From: Pyrofollis japonicus
Lineage (GTDB): Archaea; Thermoproteota; Thermoprotei_A; Sulfolobales; Pyrodictiaceae
Length of the DNA stretch: 64,000 nt
Reading direction: 5' to 3'
NCBI RefSeq assembly: GCF_033097485.1
Contig: NZ_AP028634.1
Span: 186,001 to 250,000 of the forward strand
A model generated the notes under the pieces. That model saw nothing but the letters and a program-made list of their open reading frames with translations. It had not been told where the DNA came from and searched no databases. Within the stretch, counting starts at the first letter, position 1. Every line of letters starts with the position of its first letter. Positions 16,839 to 26,400 of this stretch are shown one piece after another. Both the position numbers and the translations under genes were made by a program.

Positions 16839-19424
16839 ATGCGGTTTAGAGCACTGTCAACAGCAATAGCAGGTATCATAGTAATTGCATTTCTCCTAGT
16901 AGCAGTAGTCCCCCTGCTCATAAGCATATACCAAGGAACAATCAGCGCACATCTTGCTCTTAACAGCGAGCTAAACCGAAAAATCGGGGCAGCCGCACAG
17001 ACACTAAATATCACATTTGATCCACTAAGCTCTAATGATGTAGAAAAACACTATGTTATTAAGAATACTGGTCCAAAGGATATTGGAATTAAGTTCTACA
17101 TAATCACTGATAGTCGCAATATGTATATAGTTAAGGCAGGTGATACAGTAAATAATGATTTCCTGGTAAACAATATAGTGATACGAACCAAGCCACTACC
17201 ACCAGAAGACAAGATAGCGCTAAAAAATGATACAATAGTAGTAAAGGCGCCTCTCGGTAAAGCATTAGTCATTGTAAAGAACGGAGAACTACTGGGCTCG
17301 ATACTTACAAGCGGGGTATATGTTCATGCAATAGGAGGGACAAGTGCAAGCAGAGTAACTTATGCTGAGATAGCTAAGAGCCTAAAAATAGAATATTTTA
17401 ACCTAACCCCGTATAAAAGCATAGGAGATTTATTAAGAAGCGGAAGCCTAATAGTGTCAACAGATATTTCGGCAAAAGAAACAGATGAAAACATCCTCAA
17501 TAGTGGGGTAATATCCTCCTATTGTTTTAATGGCTCACCTACACAAATGAAGGAGGGAGGATTCACGCCAACAATTGATAGAGAGGAGCTAGATGCAGTC
17601 TTTATCCATAACTTGGGACCCATGCCTGGCATGATTATACTTGGAGGAAATGATCCAGACTATAAAAATGAATCAATCCACGTATCGCTATATGAACCAT
17701 ATTATTATTTAGCTCCATTCAAGAGCAATGAGCCCGGAATAATAGCCATGAAAACCACCAATGATAATAAGCCAGTCATATGCATCAGCTGGTTCACACC
17801 GGATAACAAAAGTATTGCACACTATTGTTGGCCGGAAGATACCGGGAATACTCTGAGAAATAAAGTTGAAGAATCCCTCCTACGAAATAGTGTAGAAGTA
17901 GATGAGAGCACCCCTACTGATAACCCCTTCAATGTTGAGAACGCCGATGCTAAAGTATTAGTAAGTCCAAGCATAGGCGTAATAGCATGGCTTCAGAAAA
18001 GTGACGGAAAAATAACCACCGTTTACTGTCCTCCCGACAATTATACAATAGATATCAATACCATGGTTATTCTCCCAAAACCTGATGGCTGTGCCGTACT
18101 TACGGCGGATAATACATATATGTACAAGGCAAAAGCCGGCTCTGGCATAACAATTACTCTGAAAAGCATGCAAGTACTCGTAGACGGAGGATATATGGGC
18201 TCTGCAGAAACCACTATTAACATTAATAGTGAAAACATTAAGCTACTACGTATAGGCAGCAGAGAAACTAACAATTATCCCCGTGTTCTAAAAATAAGCA
18301 ACATTCTTGTAAACAAGACCCTATTATTGCTTCATACTTATCTACTTGATAATGAAAACGGCTTAGCAGGAAGAGAAAAAGAGCTTAGCGGGGTAAACGC
18401 TTTCGGAGTATATTATTATTCTGGATACCTGTTAAATATTAGTGTAAAATACGAAAAACTAAGTACAACGAATATTTCAAAAGGCAACCCAGCATGCAAT
18501 TGCAAGGAAATTAAGATATTAGGAATAAAAACCGGTATTTATAAATGTACATGTACACCTATATGGGAACGTTATACCTACTCATACATATACAATTTAT
18601 ATGGTATAGGCGGGAAGCTCTCAGTCTTTGATTTTCAACAGGGTACTTCTTCTGGGCTTAGACCTTTCACAGTCATAGCTGATACAGATGGTAATGGGCT
18701 AGCGGAGCTCATATTTACAGATGAATGGTTTAAACCAGGCCTGGTACTAGATCTAAGGAATCTTTTTATAGAGATGGCTGGAGTGAATATTGGTGCAAAA
18801 AGTTACTTGATTTATGATTTTAGTGATGTTTTAGTTCCTGGCTCGGATCTTGTACCCCAGGATATATATCAATGGTTAGGAAGTGCTTTTGGACTCGGGC
18901 TTAGCGTTGACAGCACCTTCTACCATCCCGTTTACGGTGGTCTCGAGATGCCTTGGTATGGGTGCGTTGACAATGTTAGTGCTGGCTTTGTGTATTTCAA
19001 GTTCATGGGGAGAAGCGGTGAGTATGGCGTTAACGGAACCAATGCTGCGGAAATAGCACTATCTCTGCGTTATTCGTTTCACGACTCCGTGGGAGGCGGT
19101 ACTAGCGAGGTGCTTGATCCAAAGAAGGGTATATGGGGTGTCTTTGCTGTTGACGATGAAGGCTTCCTTGGAAGTAGCTATGTATATCTTTATGATAGAA
19201 TGCACGATCTTGGACATACATGGCCTCCTAGTAATAATTTTGTAAGCGATACTGTTTATCTACCACTTCCAAGGAAGCCTCGACTTTACTATGTAGCATT
19301 CGGGATTTCAGATCCATATTACTATACTCGTGCTAGCGGAACTTCCTATAAGATTGGCTATATTAATGATGTTGATTTCACTATAAGAATTGAAGGTGCA
19401 GGTATGTGGTATTTACATCGTTAA
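16839..19424 (+). CDS. Giant surface protein with pilin-like (class III) N-terminus
   Basis: 861 residues, AT-rich. The start MRFRALSTAIAGIIVIAFLL has the archaeal type IV pilin form: a short basic leader, R-A before the cleavage point, then L-S-T and one long hydrophobic helix. Archaeal prepilin peptidase (PibD) would cut such a site. The rest has Thr/Ser/Asn/Tyr-rich extracellular sequence with many sequons and a few Cys pairs (CNCKEIK, YKCTCTP). It is far larger than ordinary pilins or archaellins (100-300 residues). It is followed 20 bases later by a second pilin-like gene, suggesting a two-protein filament or adhesin complex. It begins about 200 bases after the FHA regulator gene. Confidence 0.75.
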   Translation: MRFRALSTAIAGIIVIAFLLVAVVPLLISIYQGTISAHLALNSELNRKIGAAAQTLNITFDPLSSNDVEKHYVIKNTGPKDIGIKFYIITDSRNMYIVKAGDTVNNDFLVNNIVIRTKPLPPEDKIALKNDTIVVKAPLGKALVIVKNGELLGSILTSGVYVHAIGGTSASRVTYAEIAKSLKIEYFNLTPYKSIGDLLRSGSLIVSTDISAKETDENILNSGVISSYCFNGSPTQMKEGGFTPTIDREELDAVFIHNLGPMPGMIILGGNDPDYKNESIHVSLYEPYYYLAPFKSNEPGIIAMKTTNDNKPVICISWFTPDNKSIAHYCWPEDTGNTLRNKVEESLLRNSVEVDESTPTDNPFNVENADAKVLVSPSIGVIAWLQKSDGKITTVYCPPDNYTIDINTMVILPKPDGCAVLTADNTYMYKAKAGSGITITLKSMQVLVDGGYMGSAETTININSENIKLLRIGSRETNNYPRVLKISNILVNKTLLLLHTYLLDNENGLAGREKELSGVNAFGVYYYSGYLLNISVKYEKLSTTNISKGNPACNCKEIKILGIKTGIYKCTCTPIWERYTYSYIYNLYGIGGKLSVFDFQQGTSSGLRPFTVIADTDGNGLAELIFTDEWFKPGLVLDLRNLFIEMAGVNIGAKSYLIYDFSDVLVPGSDLVPQDIYQWLGSAFGLGLSVDSTFYHPVYGGLEMPWYGCVDNVSAGFVYFKFMGRSGEYGVNGTNAAEIALSLRYSFHDSVGGGTSEVLDPKKGIWGVFAVDDEGFLGSSYVYLYDRMHDLGHTWPPSNNFVSDTVYLPLPRKPRLYYVAFGISDPYYYTRASGTSYKIGYINDVDFTIRIEGAGMWYLHR

Positions 19425-19443
19425 CTATAGGAGGGTAATAACG

Positions 19444-20079
19444 ATGCTAGAGCTACGAGGACAAGCTGAGCTTATATCAACAGTTATTATAGTGTCTGTT
19501 GCAATCATAATTGCTTTTGGCCTTATCTATTATTTTAATCCAATGATTTCTAGAAGTAGCGCTGAATACCAGCTTTCTAGCAAGTTATCACTAGTCGCTT
19601 CATCGCTTGTTATTTCACCGATTTCTTCATTAAATAAGACGGACAATGTTATTACCGTTTTATTTGTCAAGAATATGGGACAAGTTTCTTATAGGCTTTA
19701 TACCGGAGTAGTAGTACTTTACGGTAATATTCCTGTTAAAGATCAAGCCAATATAAGTATCTTTATTATGAGAGGGGATGCGGCCGTTGTGGATGGCAAT
19801 GAAGGATGGAAGAAAATAAATGGGTTTAATACTACTTCCCAATATGTATATATCTATATCAACTCTAAATACTATAGGCTTAGTGACTATGTTGGGCAGG
19901 TAAACTATACATTATTTGATCTTGGAGTTTTAGGGAACAGCAGATCGTCTATTGTCCTAAAGAATGTGCTTAGGGATCCTAATCCGATTTATACGTATGT
20001 TTTATCGTTTCTCGTCAGAGTTGGAGACAAGTATTACGAAGTTGGCCGCTTTCCCATATATTCCGGTGCCAGCCGCTAG
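19444..20079 (+). CDS. Pilin-like membrane/surface protein
   Basis: 211 residues from the ATG at 19444, which has GGAGGGT (19429-19435) 8 nt upstream; an in-frame ATG at 19390 would overlap the previous gene and lacks a ribosome site. The N-terminus MLELRGQAELISTVIIVSVA fits a class III signal peptide: R-G before the presumed cut, then one hydrophobic helix to about residue 31. The remainder is beta-rich, with SQYVYIYINSKYYRLSDY and several sequons, as in archaellin/pilin head domains. Probably co-transcribed with the giant gene before it. No assembly ATPase or platform protein lies in the window. Confidence 0.75.
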   Translation: MLELRGQAELISTVIIVSVAIIIAFGLIYYFNPMISRSSAEYQLSSKLSLVASSLVISPISSLNKTDNVITVLFVKNMGQVSYRLYTGVVVLYGNIPVKDQANISIFIMRGDAAVVDGNEGWKKINGFNTTSQYVYIYINSKYYRLSDYVGQVNYTLFDLGVLGNSRSSIVLKNVLRDPNPIYTYVLSFLVRVGDKYYEVGRFPIYSGASR

Positions 20080-20145
20080 ATCTTATCTCTAGTTTTTCCC
20101 TTAATTATAATGAGACAAAGTATTGATATGTGAAGGTGTTAAAGT

Positions 20146-20742
20146 GTGGACGAGAGTTCTGATGTTCTGAAGATTGCTAGAGAGGATGTTTTGAGGCTTG
20201 CCATGGAGAAGGGTGGTAGCGCTTCAGTTGAGGATATCGCCAAGGAGGTTGGTGACAGGGAGCTTGCAGATAAGGCTATTGAGTCTCTCACCCGTGAAGG
20301 TCTTATCGAGAAAAAGGACGGGATTGTTTCTCTTACTTCCAGTGGTAGGAGATTTGCTGAGAATATTTTTAGGAAGCATAGCCTTGTTGAGGCCATGGCA
20401 AAGGATCATCGTATTGCGCATTTTCTTGAGCACATTGATGTTGAGCCCGGGACCATTAGAGAGTTTGTTTCGCGTGGCAAGTTTAGGCGGCTCACGGAGC
20501 TAAGTATTAGCAGTACTGGAAGAGTTATTGCTGTGACCGATCCTCGTCCTAGCCTCGTGGCCCGGGTTTATGGTGTTGGGCTTCTTCCGGGGCGCCGTGT
20601 GCGGGTAGTTGCTCGTAGCCGTGGCTTGGTTGTCTTGGAGGTTGGTTCTGAGGCTCGTGTGGTCGCACTGGACGAAGATATTGCGGGCAAGGTGCTTGTT
20701 GTGGTTGAGCCTTGTCCTCGGGGAGAGAGTGGAAAGGAGTAA
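20146..20742 (+). CDS. FeoA-domain metal-responsive regulator (DtxR-like architecture)
   Basis: 198 residues. N-terminal winged helix (ASVEDIAKEVGDRELADKAIESL, then GLIEKKDGIVSLT), a middle helical segment with His/Glu residues (HRIAHFLEHIDVEPG), and a C-terminal FeoA/SH3-like domain (LLPGRRVRVVARS, then ALDEDIAGKVLVV). That order is the layout of DtxR/IdeR-type iron or manganese regulators. The start is GTG with GAAGGTG upstream (20132-20138). Together with feoB, which follows 190 bases later on the same strand, it is likely to sense or couple to ferrous iron. The first part's similarity to DtxR is structural in pattern rather than residue-exact. Confidence 0.8.
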   Translation: MDESSDVLKIAREDVLRLAMEKGGSASVEDIAKEVGDRELADKAIESLTREGLIEKKDGIVSLTSSGRRFAENIFRKHSLVEAMAKDHRIAHFLEHIDVEPGTIREFVSRGKFRRLTELSISSTGRVIAVTDPRPSLVARVYGVGLLPGRRVRVVARSRGLVVLEVGSEARVVALDEDIAGKVLVVVEPCPRGESGKE

Positions 20743-20931
20743 ATTGTTTCTTTTCTAGGTTCAGGAGGTGTCCCGGAGAGATTGTTTACCCATTTTTATG
20801 TATCTTGTTAGTGTTTCGTTTTCGATATTGTTTCTAGGATAACGCTTATCTAGCTGTTCTTGTCTCATGGTTTTCGGCTTAAGCCGCCCCTTACTGTTTG
20901 CAGGCGCTTAGGCACCGTGTGATGAGAGTGC

Positions 20932-22845
20932 TTGGGGAGCAGGGAACGGGGCCTAGCAATGACTAAGCGTGTTTTGTTGCTTGGCCAGCCGAATGTTGGT
21001 AAGAGCTCGTTGCTTCGTGCGCTTACTGGTGCCCGCGTCCAGGTCTCTAATTATCCTGGTACGACGGTTGAGGTGACTAGGGCTTCTACGGTAATTAATG
21101 GTGTTAGGTATGAGTTCGTTGACACTCCTGGCGTCTATAACTTGTTTCCGAGCAGTATTGAGGAGGAGGTTACTGAGCGGGCGCTTCTCAGCGAGGACTA
21201 TGACTTCGTCATAGTTGTTCTTGATGCTACTGCTATTGAGAGGGGGCTTGTTTTCGCGGTCTCTGTCGCGGAGCTTGGGCCGAGGATGATTATTGCTGTT
21301 AATTTCTGGGAGGAGGCGGAGAAGAAGGGCATTTATATTGATTATCGTGGGCTCGAGGAGGCTTTTGGTGTACCGGTTGTAAGGATAAATCCTGTGAGAA
21401 AGAATGGTGTCAGGGAACTCGTTGGTCGTCTCGGTGAGGCCAGGCAGAGCAAGATAGTGATTCGCTACGATGACCATATTGAGGAGGCTATTCGTAGAGC
21501 CGAGGGCTGTGTAACTGGGCCTACTCGGCTTAGTCGCCGCGGGCTGGCCGTCCGCTTAGTGGAGGGCGACCCCCTGGTAGCTGAGCGGTTTGGCTGCCCG
21601 GAGGCAGAGGAGGCTAGGAGAAGGCTTGTCGAGGAGGGCCATGACCCGTACCGCGATGTTGAGATAGCTCGGGCGGGTTATGCTATTAGTCTCTCGCAGA
21701 GATATGTGAGAGTTGAGCCTAGGGCTCATGGCGCGCTTACCCGTCTCGACGTGTTCCTTGTGCAGCACCCCTTCTTCGGCCTCCTGACTTCCCTAGGCTT
21801 CGTCCTGGGCATTATTGTCTTAACTGTCGTGTTTGGGGGCTTAGTTATAGACTGGGCTACGGGTATCCTAGACCACGTTGTAGACGGCGTCGTGGGCTCT
21901 CTTGAGGGGCGCGGTCTCCTAGGCCTCATGGCTGCTAAGAGTGTCCAAGCCCTGTATGCACAGTACGTGTCTGCTCTGCCATACGTGTTCATCTTCTACT
22001 TCATACTGATGTTGCTAGAGGACTCGGGGCTCCTAACGAGGATAATGATATGGCTTCACGCGTTCACGAAGAAGATTGGGCTGTATAGTAAGGGGATAAT
22101 ACCGGTTCTGCTCGGCCTTGGATGCTCTGTGCCAGCGATAACGGGGACGAGGATACTGCCGAGTACCAGGCAGCGAATAGTAGCTATTTCTATGCTTGCA
22201 TTTGTGCCGTGCTCTAGCAGGGCCTCAATAATCTTCGGTATTGCTGGGCGCTTCCTGGGAGCACTGGCACCAATAGCGATATACTTGGCAGGGTTCACCA
22301 TAGCTCTCATAATAGCCAAGATTGTCGCCAAGGCTACAAGGGCCGAAGAAGAGGCAATACTTGTTGAGGACATACCGCCGCTAAGAAGGCCTAAGCTGGG
22401 CCTCGTCGCCGAGAAGGCTTGGCTACGCCTAGAGGACTTCATAAAGGTAGTTACGCCGATGATAGTTGCAGGCGCTGTTGCATACGCGGCGCTAACATAC
22501 TATGGCGTAGACAGTGTAGTGGAAACAGTCTTCTCTCCACTCGCGAGGCTACTAGGCCTGCCAGCGGCAACCATGATACCGCTCGTCTACGGTTTTCTCC
22601 AGAAGGACCTCGTCATAGCTATGCTTGCAGCCGTCCTCGGGACAGCAGACTTTGCAAAAGCGCTCACACCACACCAGATAATGACGTTCACCATTGCCTC
22701 AACATACCAGGTTCCATGCATAATAGCCCTAGGGGCGATGATCCGGGAAATAGGGGCAAAGAAGGCCATACTGCTATGGATATTCCTAGACGCCGTAGGC
22801 TTCGCCATAGCTGCTCTTTACGCGCACTCGCCGCTGCCGCCATAG
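20932..22845 (+). CDS. feoB: Ferrous iron transporter FeoB
   Basis: 637 residues. N-terminal G domain: GQPNVGKSS (G1), NYPGTTVE (G2 area), VDTPGVYNL (G3), and AVNFWEEAE where other FeoB proteins have the NxxD G4 motif (Asp is replaced by Glu here). The membrane half has the two gate regions, LGLGCSVPAITGTR and an FLQKDLVIAML stretch, with about eight or more helices. It imports Fe(II) across the cell membrane. The start is TTG 20932 (GTGAT 8 nt upstream) or ATG 20959, which begins MTKRVLLLGQP and is equally reasonable. Partner: the FeoA-domain regulator upstream. Confidence 0.95.
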   Translation: MGSRERGLAMTKRVLLLGQPNVGKSSLLRALTGARVQVSNYPGTTVEVTRASTVINGVRYEFVDTPGVYNLFPSSIEEEVTERALLSEDYDFVIVVLDATAIERGLVFAVSVAELGPRMIIAVNFWEEAEKKGIYIDYRGLEEAFGVPVVRINPVRKNGVRELVGRLGEARQSKIVIRYDDHIEEAIRRAEGCVTGPTRLSRRGLAVRLVEGDPLVAERFGCPEAEEARRRLVEEGHDPYRDVEIARAGYAISLSQRYVRVEPRAHGALTRLDVFLVQHPFFGLLTSLGFVLGIIVLTVVFGGLVIDWATGILDHVVDGVVGSLEGRGLLGLMAAKSVQALYAQYVSALPYVFIFYFILMLLEDSGLLTRIMIWLHAFTKKIGLYSKGIIPVLLGLGCSVPAITGTRILPSTRQRIVAISMLAFVPCSSRASIIFGIAGRFLGALAPIAIYLAGFTIALIIAKIVAKATRAEEEAILVEDIPPLRRPKLGLVAEKAWLRLEDFIKVVTPMIVAGAVAYAALTYYGVDSVVETVFSPLARLLGLPAATMIPLVYGFLQKDLVIAMLAAVLGTADFAKALTPHQIMTFTIASTYQVPCIIALGAMIREIGAKKAILLWIFLDAVGFAIAALYAHSPLPP

Positions 22846-22896
22846 CCTGGCCAAGAATACGTGACCCGGGGCTATGCGGCGCCCTACTAAGGGGAT

Positions 22897-23385
22897 CTAG
22901 CTAAGGAATTTCTCCACGGCCTCTATTAGCTCCTCTGTCCGCGCCTTGATCGATTTCAATTGCTCAATTATCCTTGATAACAGGGCCCTTAGCTCTGGTG
23001 AGAGCTTTATTGGCTCCTTTACGCCGCGTACTGCTGCTAGGTGGAGCCTCAGCGCTATGTCGAGTATGTTTAACGCCTTCTCGGCGCTCCTCATTAGGTA
23101 TTCTGCACCCTTCTCGGTTATCCGGTACACTTTTCGCTGCCTTGCCCCACGGGGCTCCTCGCTTGACTCTATGAGTCCCTCCTCTTCTAGGCTCCTTAGC
23201 ACGGGGTATACTGTTCCGGGGCTTGCTCCTCCCTCACCTGCTTCTGCTAGGAGGCTCCTTATCCGCTTGATTATCTCGTAGCCCGACTTTGGGCCCTCAG
23301 CTAATAGGAGGAGAACCATGTAGCGGGTTCTCATCTCTACTGCTCGCTCAAGGTATTCTGCCTCGCTCTGCTCTGCTGAGGCCAC
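22897..23385 (-). CDS. PadR-family transcriptional regulator
   Basis: 162 residues. The winged helix is typical of PadR: RYMVLLLLAEGPKSGYEIIK, then GTVYPVLRSLEEEGLI, then KVYRITEKG; a C-terminal helical domain used for dimerisation follows (EQLKSIKARTEELIEAV). PadR proteins are usually ligand-released repressors of transporters or detoxifying enzymes. It is divergent from the giant MMPL transporter with 91 bases between the starts, the classic arrangement of a repressor and its target pump. The start is GTG behind a G-rich tract. Confidence 0.92.
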   Translation of the reverse strand: MASAEQSEAEYLERAVEMRTRYMVLLLLAEGPKSGYEIIKRIRSLLAEAGEGGASPGTVYPVLRSLEEEGLIESSEEPRGARQRKVYRITEKGAEYLMRSAEKALNILDIALRLHLAAVRGVKEPIKLSPELRALLSRIIEQLKSIKARTEELIEAVEKFLS

Positions 23386-23444
23386 TGTTTCGCCCCCACA
23401 TTCTCTAGGAAGGGATTATGGAAACCCTTTTATCTACTAGCGAG

Positions 23445-23466
23445 CAGTCGGATACTGACCAGTCGG
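23445..23466. promoter_or_regulatory. Direct repeat in the PadR-MMPL divergent promoter
   Basis: CAGTCGG occurs twice (23445-23451 and 23460-23466) at a 15-base period, just before the MMPL start and after a TTTTAT box at 23429-23434. The position suits a regulator site for PadR. It does not match the usual ATGT-N8-ACAT PadR operator, so this is only a suggestion. Confidence 0.25.
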
Positions 23467-23476
23467 GTGTAGAGCG

Positions 23477-26400
23477 GTGGGTATGGCTGAGGCGATTACG
23501 AGCAGACCCCTACTAGTGGTAACAGTTTGGATAATAGTAGCTGCAGTATCGTTTCCGCTCTTCGTGAACCTGAGCAGCGTCGTGAAGGAGAAGATGTATA
23601 CTCTCCCCTCGAGCGCAGAGTCGATGAAAGCCATGGAGCTCATGAAGAAGGTGAAGAGTGGGGCAGAGACGCATAGCGGCGTCGTAATAGTTGACGGCGT
23701 CGACCTCGAATCCAATGATACGTTGCTAAAGCTTGTAAAGATTGGCTACTCTCTAAACAAGACGGCACTGAAGTATTCTAAGAGGATAACGGGGCTTCCC
23801 ATCATACTTGCCGTGACGAATAGGACGCTTTACAACCAAATGCTGGACGCACTGAACAAGAGCGCAACGGGGGCCAAGAAGCTCTACGCAACTCTCGACC
23901 AGCTTGACAAGGCGTATGCAGCAGCACTGGAAAACACTACTAAGCAGCTTAGCGAGCTAAACAAGACCATTGATGCAATAATTGCTGCCGACAAGGGATA
24001 CGTTGAGGCGTATAAGGGCCTGCTCATGCTCAGAGACAGCCTAAATAAGACCATGAATGGGCTCATAGAAATAGACAGGGCTTATACCGAGACTACTAGC
24101 AAGGTCGAGGCGCTGGGTTCTAATCTCACAAGCCTTGCAGGGACACTACAGCTTCTAGACAAGGTGTATGCAGGATTCTATTCAAACCTAACCACTGCCT
24201 CTAGGCAGCTCTTAAGCCTCCTAGGCAACGAGACAATGGTTAAGCAGCTCGCAGAGGGATTCGGGTACACGTGGTGGCAGGTAAGCCGCACATACTACTA
24301 TATGGATAAGCTTGGTGGAAACTATACTGCCTATGCAGAGATAGCCAACTTATCAGCCCTGGATCCATCGCTTGCTCCTCTGCCACGCGACCAGGCAATG
24401 GCTGTCTGGCAGACAGTGCGACAAGAGGCTGCGAAGATAGGTGACATAGACCAGGCAGTACTACTGGCTTCGGCAATTATCTACGAGAAACAGGTACCTG
24501 TTAGCGCTAAGCCGCTTACAAGAATAATCGAGGCTGCTTGGAACACGACGCTCGCCAAGTACAAGGCTGCCAACAACATTACGTGCTTGACTTGTATGTA
24601 CAGGGTTGGGGAAGGAGCTGCAGAGTCACAGCTACAGGTACTAGGCATCGCGAAGAAGATTAGCGGTGAAGCCGCTAGCTGTATTTATAGCAGCAGGGAG
24701 GCTGTCGCCGCGACAATCATCGCTGAAATGCTTACTAAGAGCGGGGTCAGCCCCGACAAGGCAAGAGTATTAGCGGGACAAGCAGTAAGAGGTACAATCA
24801 ATACCACCATGCTTGCCGAGGTAGTTGCGGAGCTAGCGGCTAAGCAGAAGAACCTGCCGAGTAATCTCGCGGCAATGCTCGCAGATATTCTCGCAAAGTA
24901 CGACCCTGCTGCTAACGGTACTCTTGCCTCCTCGTGGGAGAAGAGCCTAGAGGCCGCAGCAACCCTTCTCAAATCAATGGGTGCACCAAGCAGCATCGTT
25001 GACGAGCTAGTCAGGCTTCTAGAGGACAAGCCTAAGCCGGGACGTGAGGACTATGCAAGAATAGCTGCAACAATACTTGCCGAGAAGCTCGGAAAAGAGG
25101 CAGTGCCTCTACTCGACCTGGTAGAGAACTATGACCCTGCTGCTGAGGGCCTGGTAGCGTCTAATACCAGTCTTGCCGCGAGGATTGCCGCCGACTTCGT
25201 CTACACGGCTGCCAAGCAGAGGGGAATGAGCATAGAGAGGAGCATTGTCGAGAAGCTTGCAGAGATGATGGCGAGGGGAGAGGCGAGTGATGAAGCGCTT
25301 AGGAAGATCGCCTTAGATATGGTCCTAGAGGAGGCTGCTAAGAAGCAGGGGGAGGAGGCGGCCAAGCTTCTTGGACGAGTCCTTGCAAAGTACGACCCGC
25401 TGGCGCAAGGCGTTCTTGCGTCTAATCGTACGCTTGCAGCCAAGGCCGTCTACGAGCTTGCGGAGGAGCAGGGCAGGAAGCTGCCCTTCAGCCTAGAAGA
25501 GTTCATAGAGATGCTGAGCAACCCTGCGGCGGCGAGGAATGTTACTGCAAGGCTCTTCGTAGAAATGAGTGCCGAGAAGGCGCCCAAGGAGATGAAGAAT
25601 CTTGTTAGAAAGCTTGCAGAGATCGTTGTGGAGAAGGGGCCAGGGATACCTGATGAGGAGAAGTGGGAGATCGTTGCCCAGCTGATGAAGCAGGAGATGG
25701 CCAAGACTAGTCTAAGTGCTCCAATAGAGATGCCGGAGGAGTTCCAGGAGAAGCTGCTCGGACTAGTAATCAGTATCGCGAAGGGCGAGACAAGTCTAGA
25801 GGAGGCAGCAAAGAGGGTATCAGAGGAACTACTGCTGGGCTCCATTGCTCCAAGGCTAATCAATGAGTCCAAGGGCCAGCTCGTATCCAAGGACCTAAAG
25901 GCATTCATATTGATGATTGAGCCTCTCGGCGAGACTGAGGAGGAGAGGGCCAGGAATATTGAAGCTGTTGCAAATACTACTGCAAGGCTGTTTGCAGAGA
26001 ACAGGCTCAGCGCCAAGATCTACGTGAGCGGCGAAGACATATTGCTTCAGCAGGTAAGGGAATACGCCATAAGGGATGCGGAGAAGACTTCGAGGCTCAG
26101 CGAGCTAGCAACATTTGTAGTACTGCTAGTGCTTCTCGAAAGCGTCTTCGCCGTACTACTGCCCTACATAGGCATAGTGTTGGGCCTCGCAGTAGGAGGA
26201 GCAATTGTCTACATAGCTGCAAGCCACGGTATCATAGACTTCTCGTCCCATACACAGAGCATAATGATGACTACAGCCCTTGGACTCGGAGCAGACTATG
26301 CTGGCTACCTCATCTACAGGTTCAAAGAGGAGTACGCCCTCCTAGGCGACGCCAGAGAGGCTGCCCGTAGGAGCTTGAAGCGCGCCGGGCCCGCCATAGT

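Noticed and set aside
20953-21477. 174-codon minus-strand frame
   Set aside because: Entirely antisense to the FeoB G domain, whose motifs are unambiguous.
22419-22904. 161-codon plus frame in another phase of feoB
   Set aside because: Low-complexity His/Arg/Cys-rich translation, fully inside the membrane domain of FeoB.
25450-26016. 188-codon minus-strand frame
   Set aside because: Antisense to the MMPL gene; Ser/Leu-rich as expected from antisense of Glu/Ala-rich helices.
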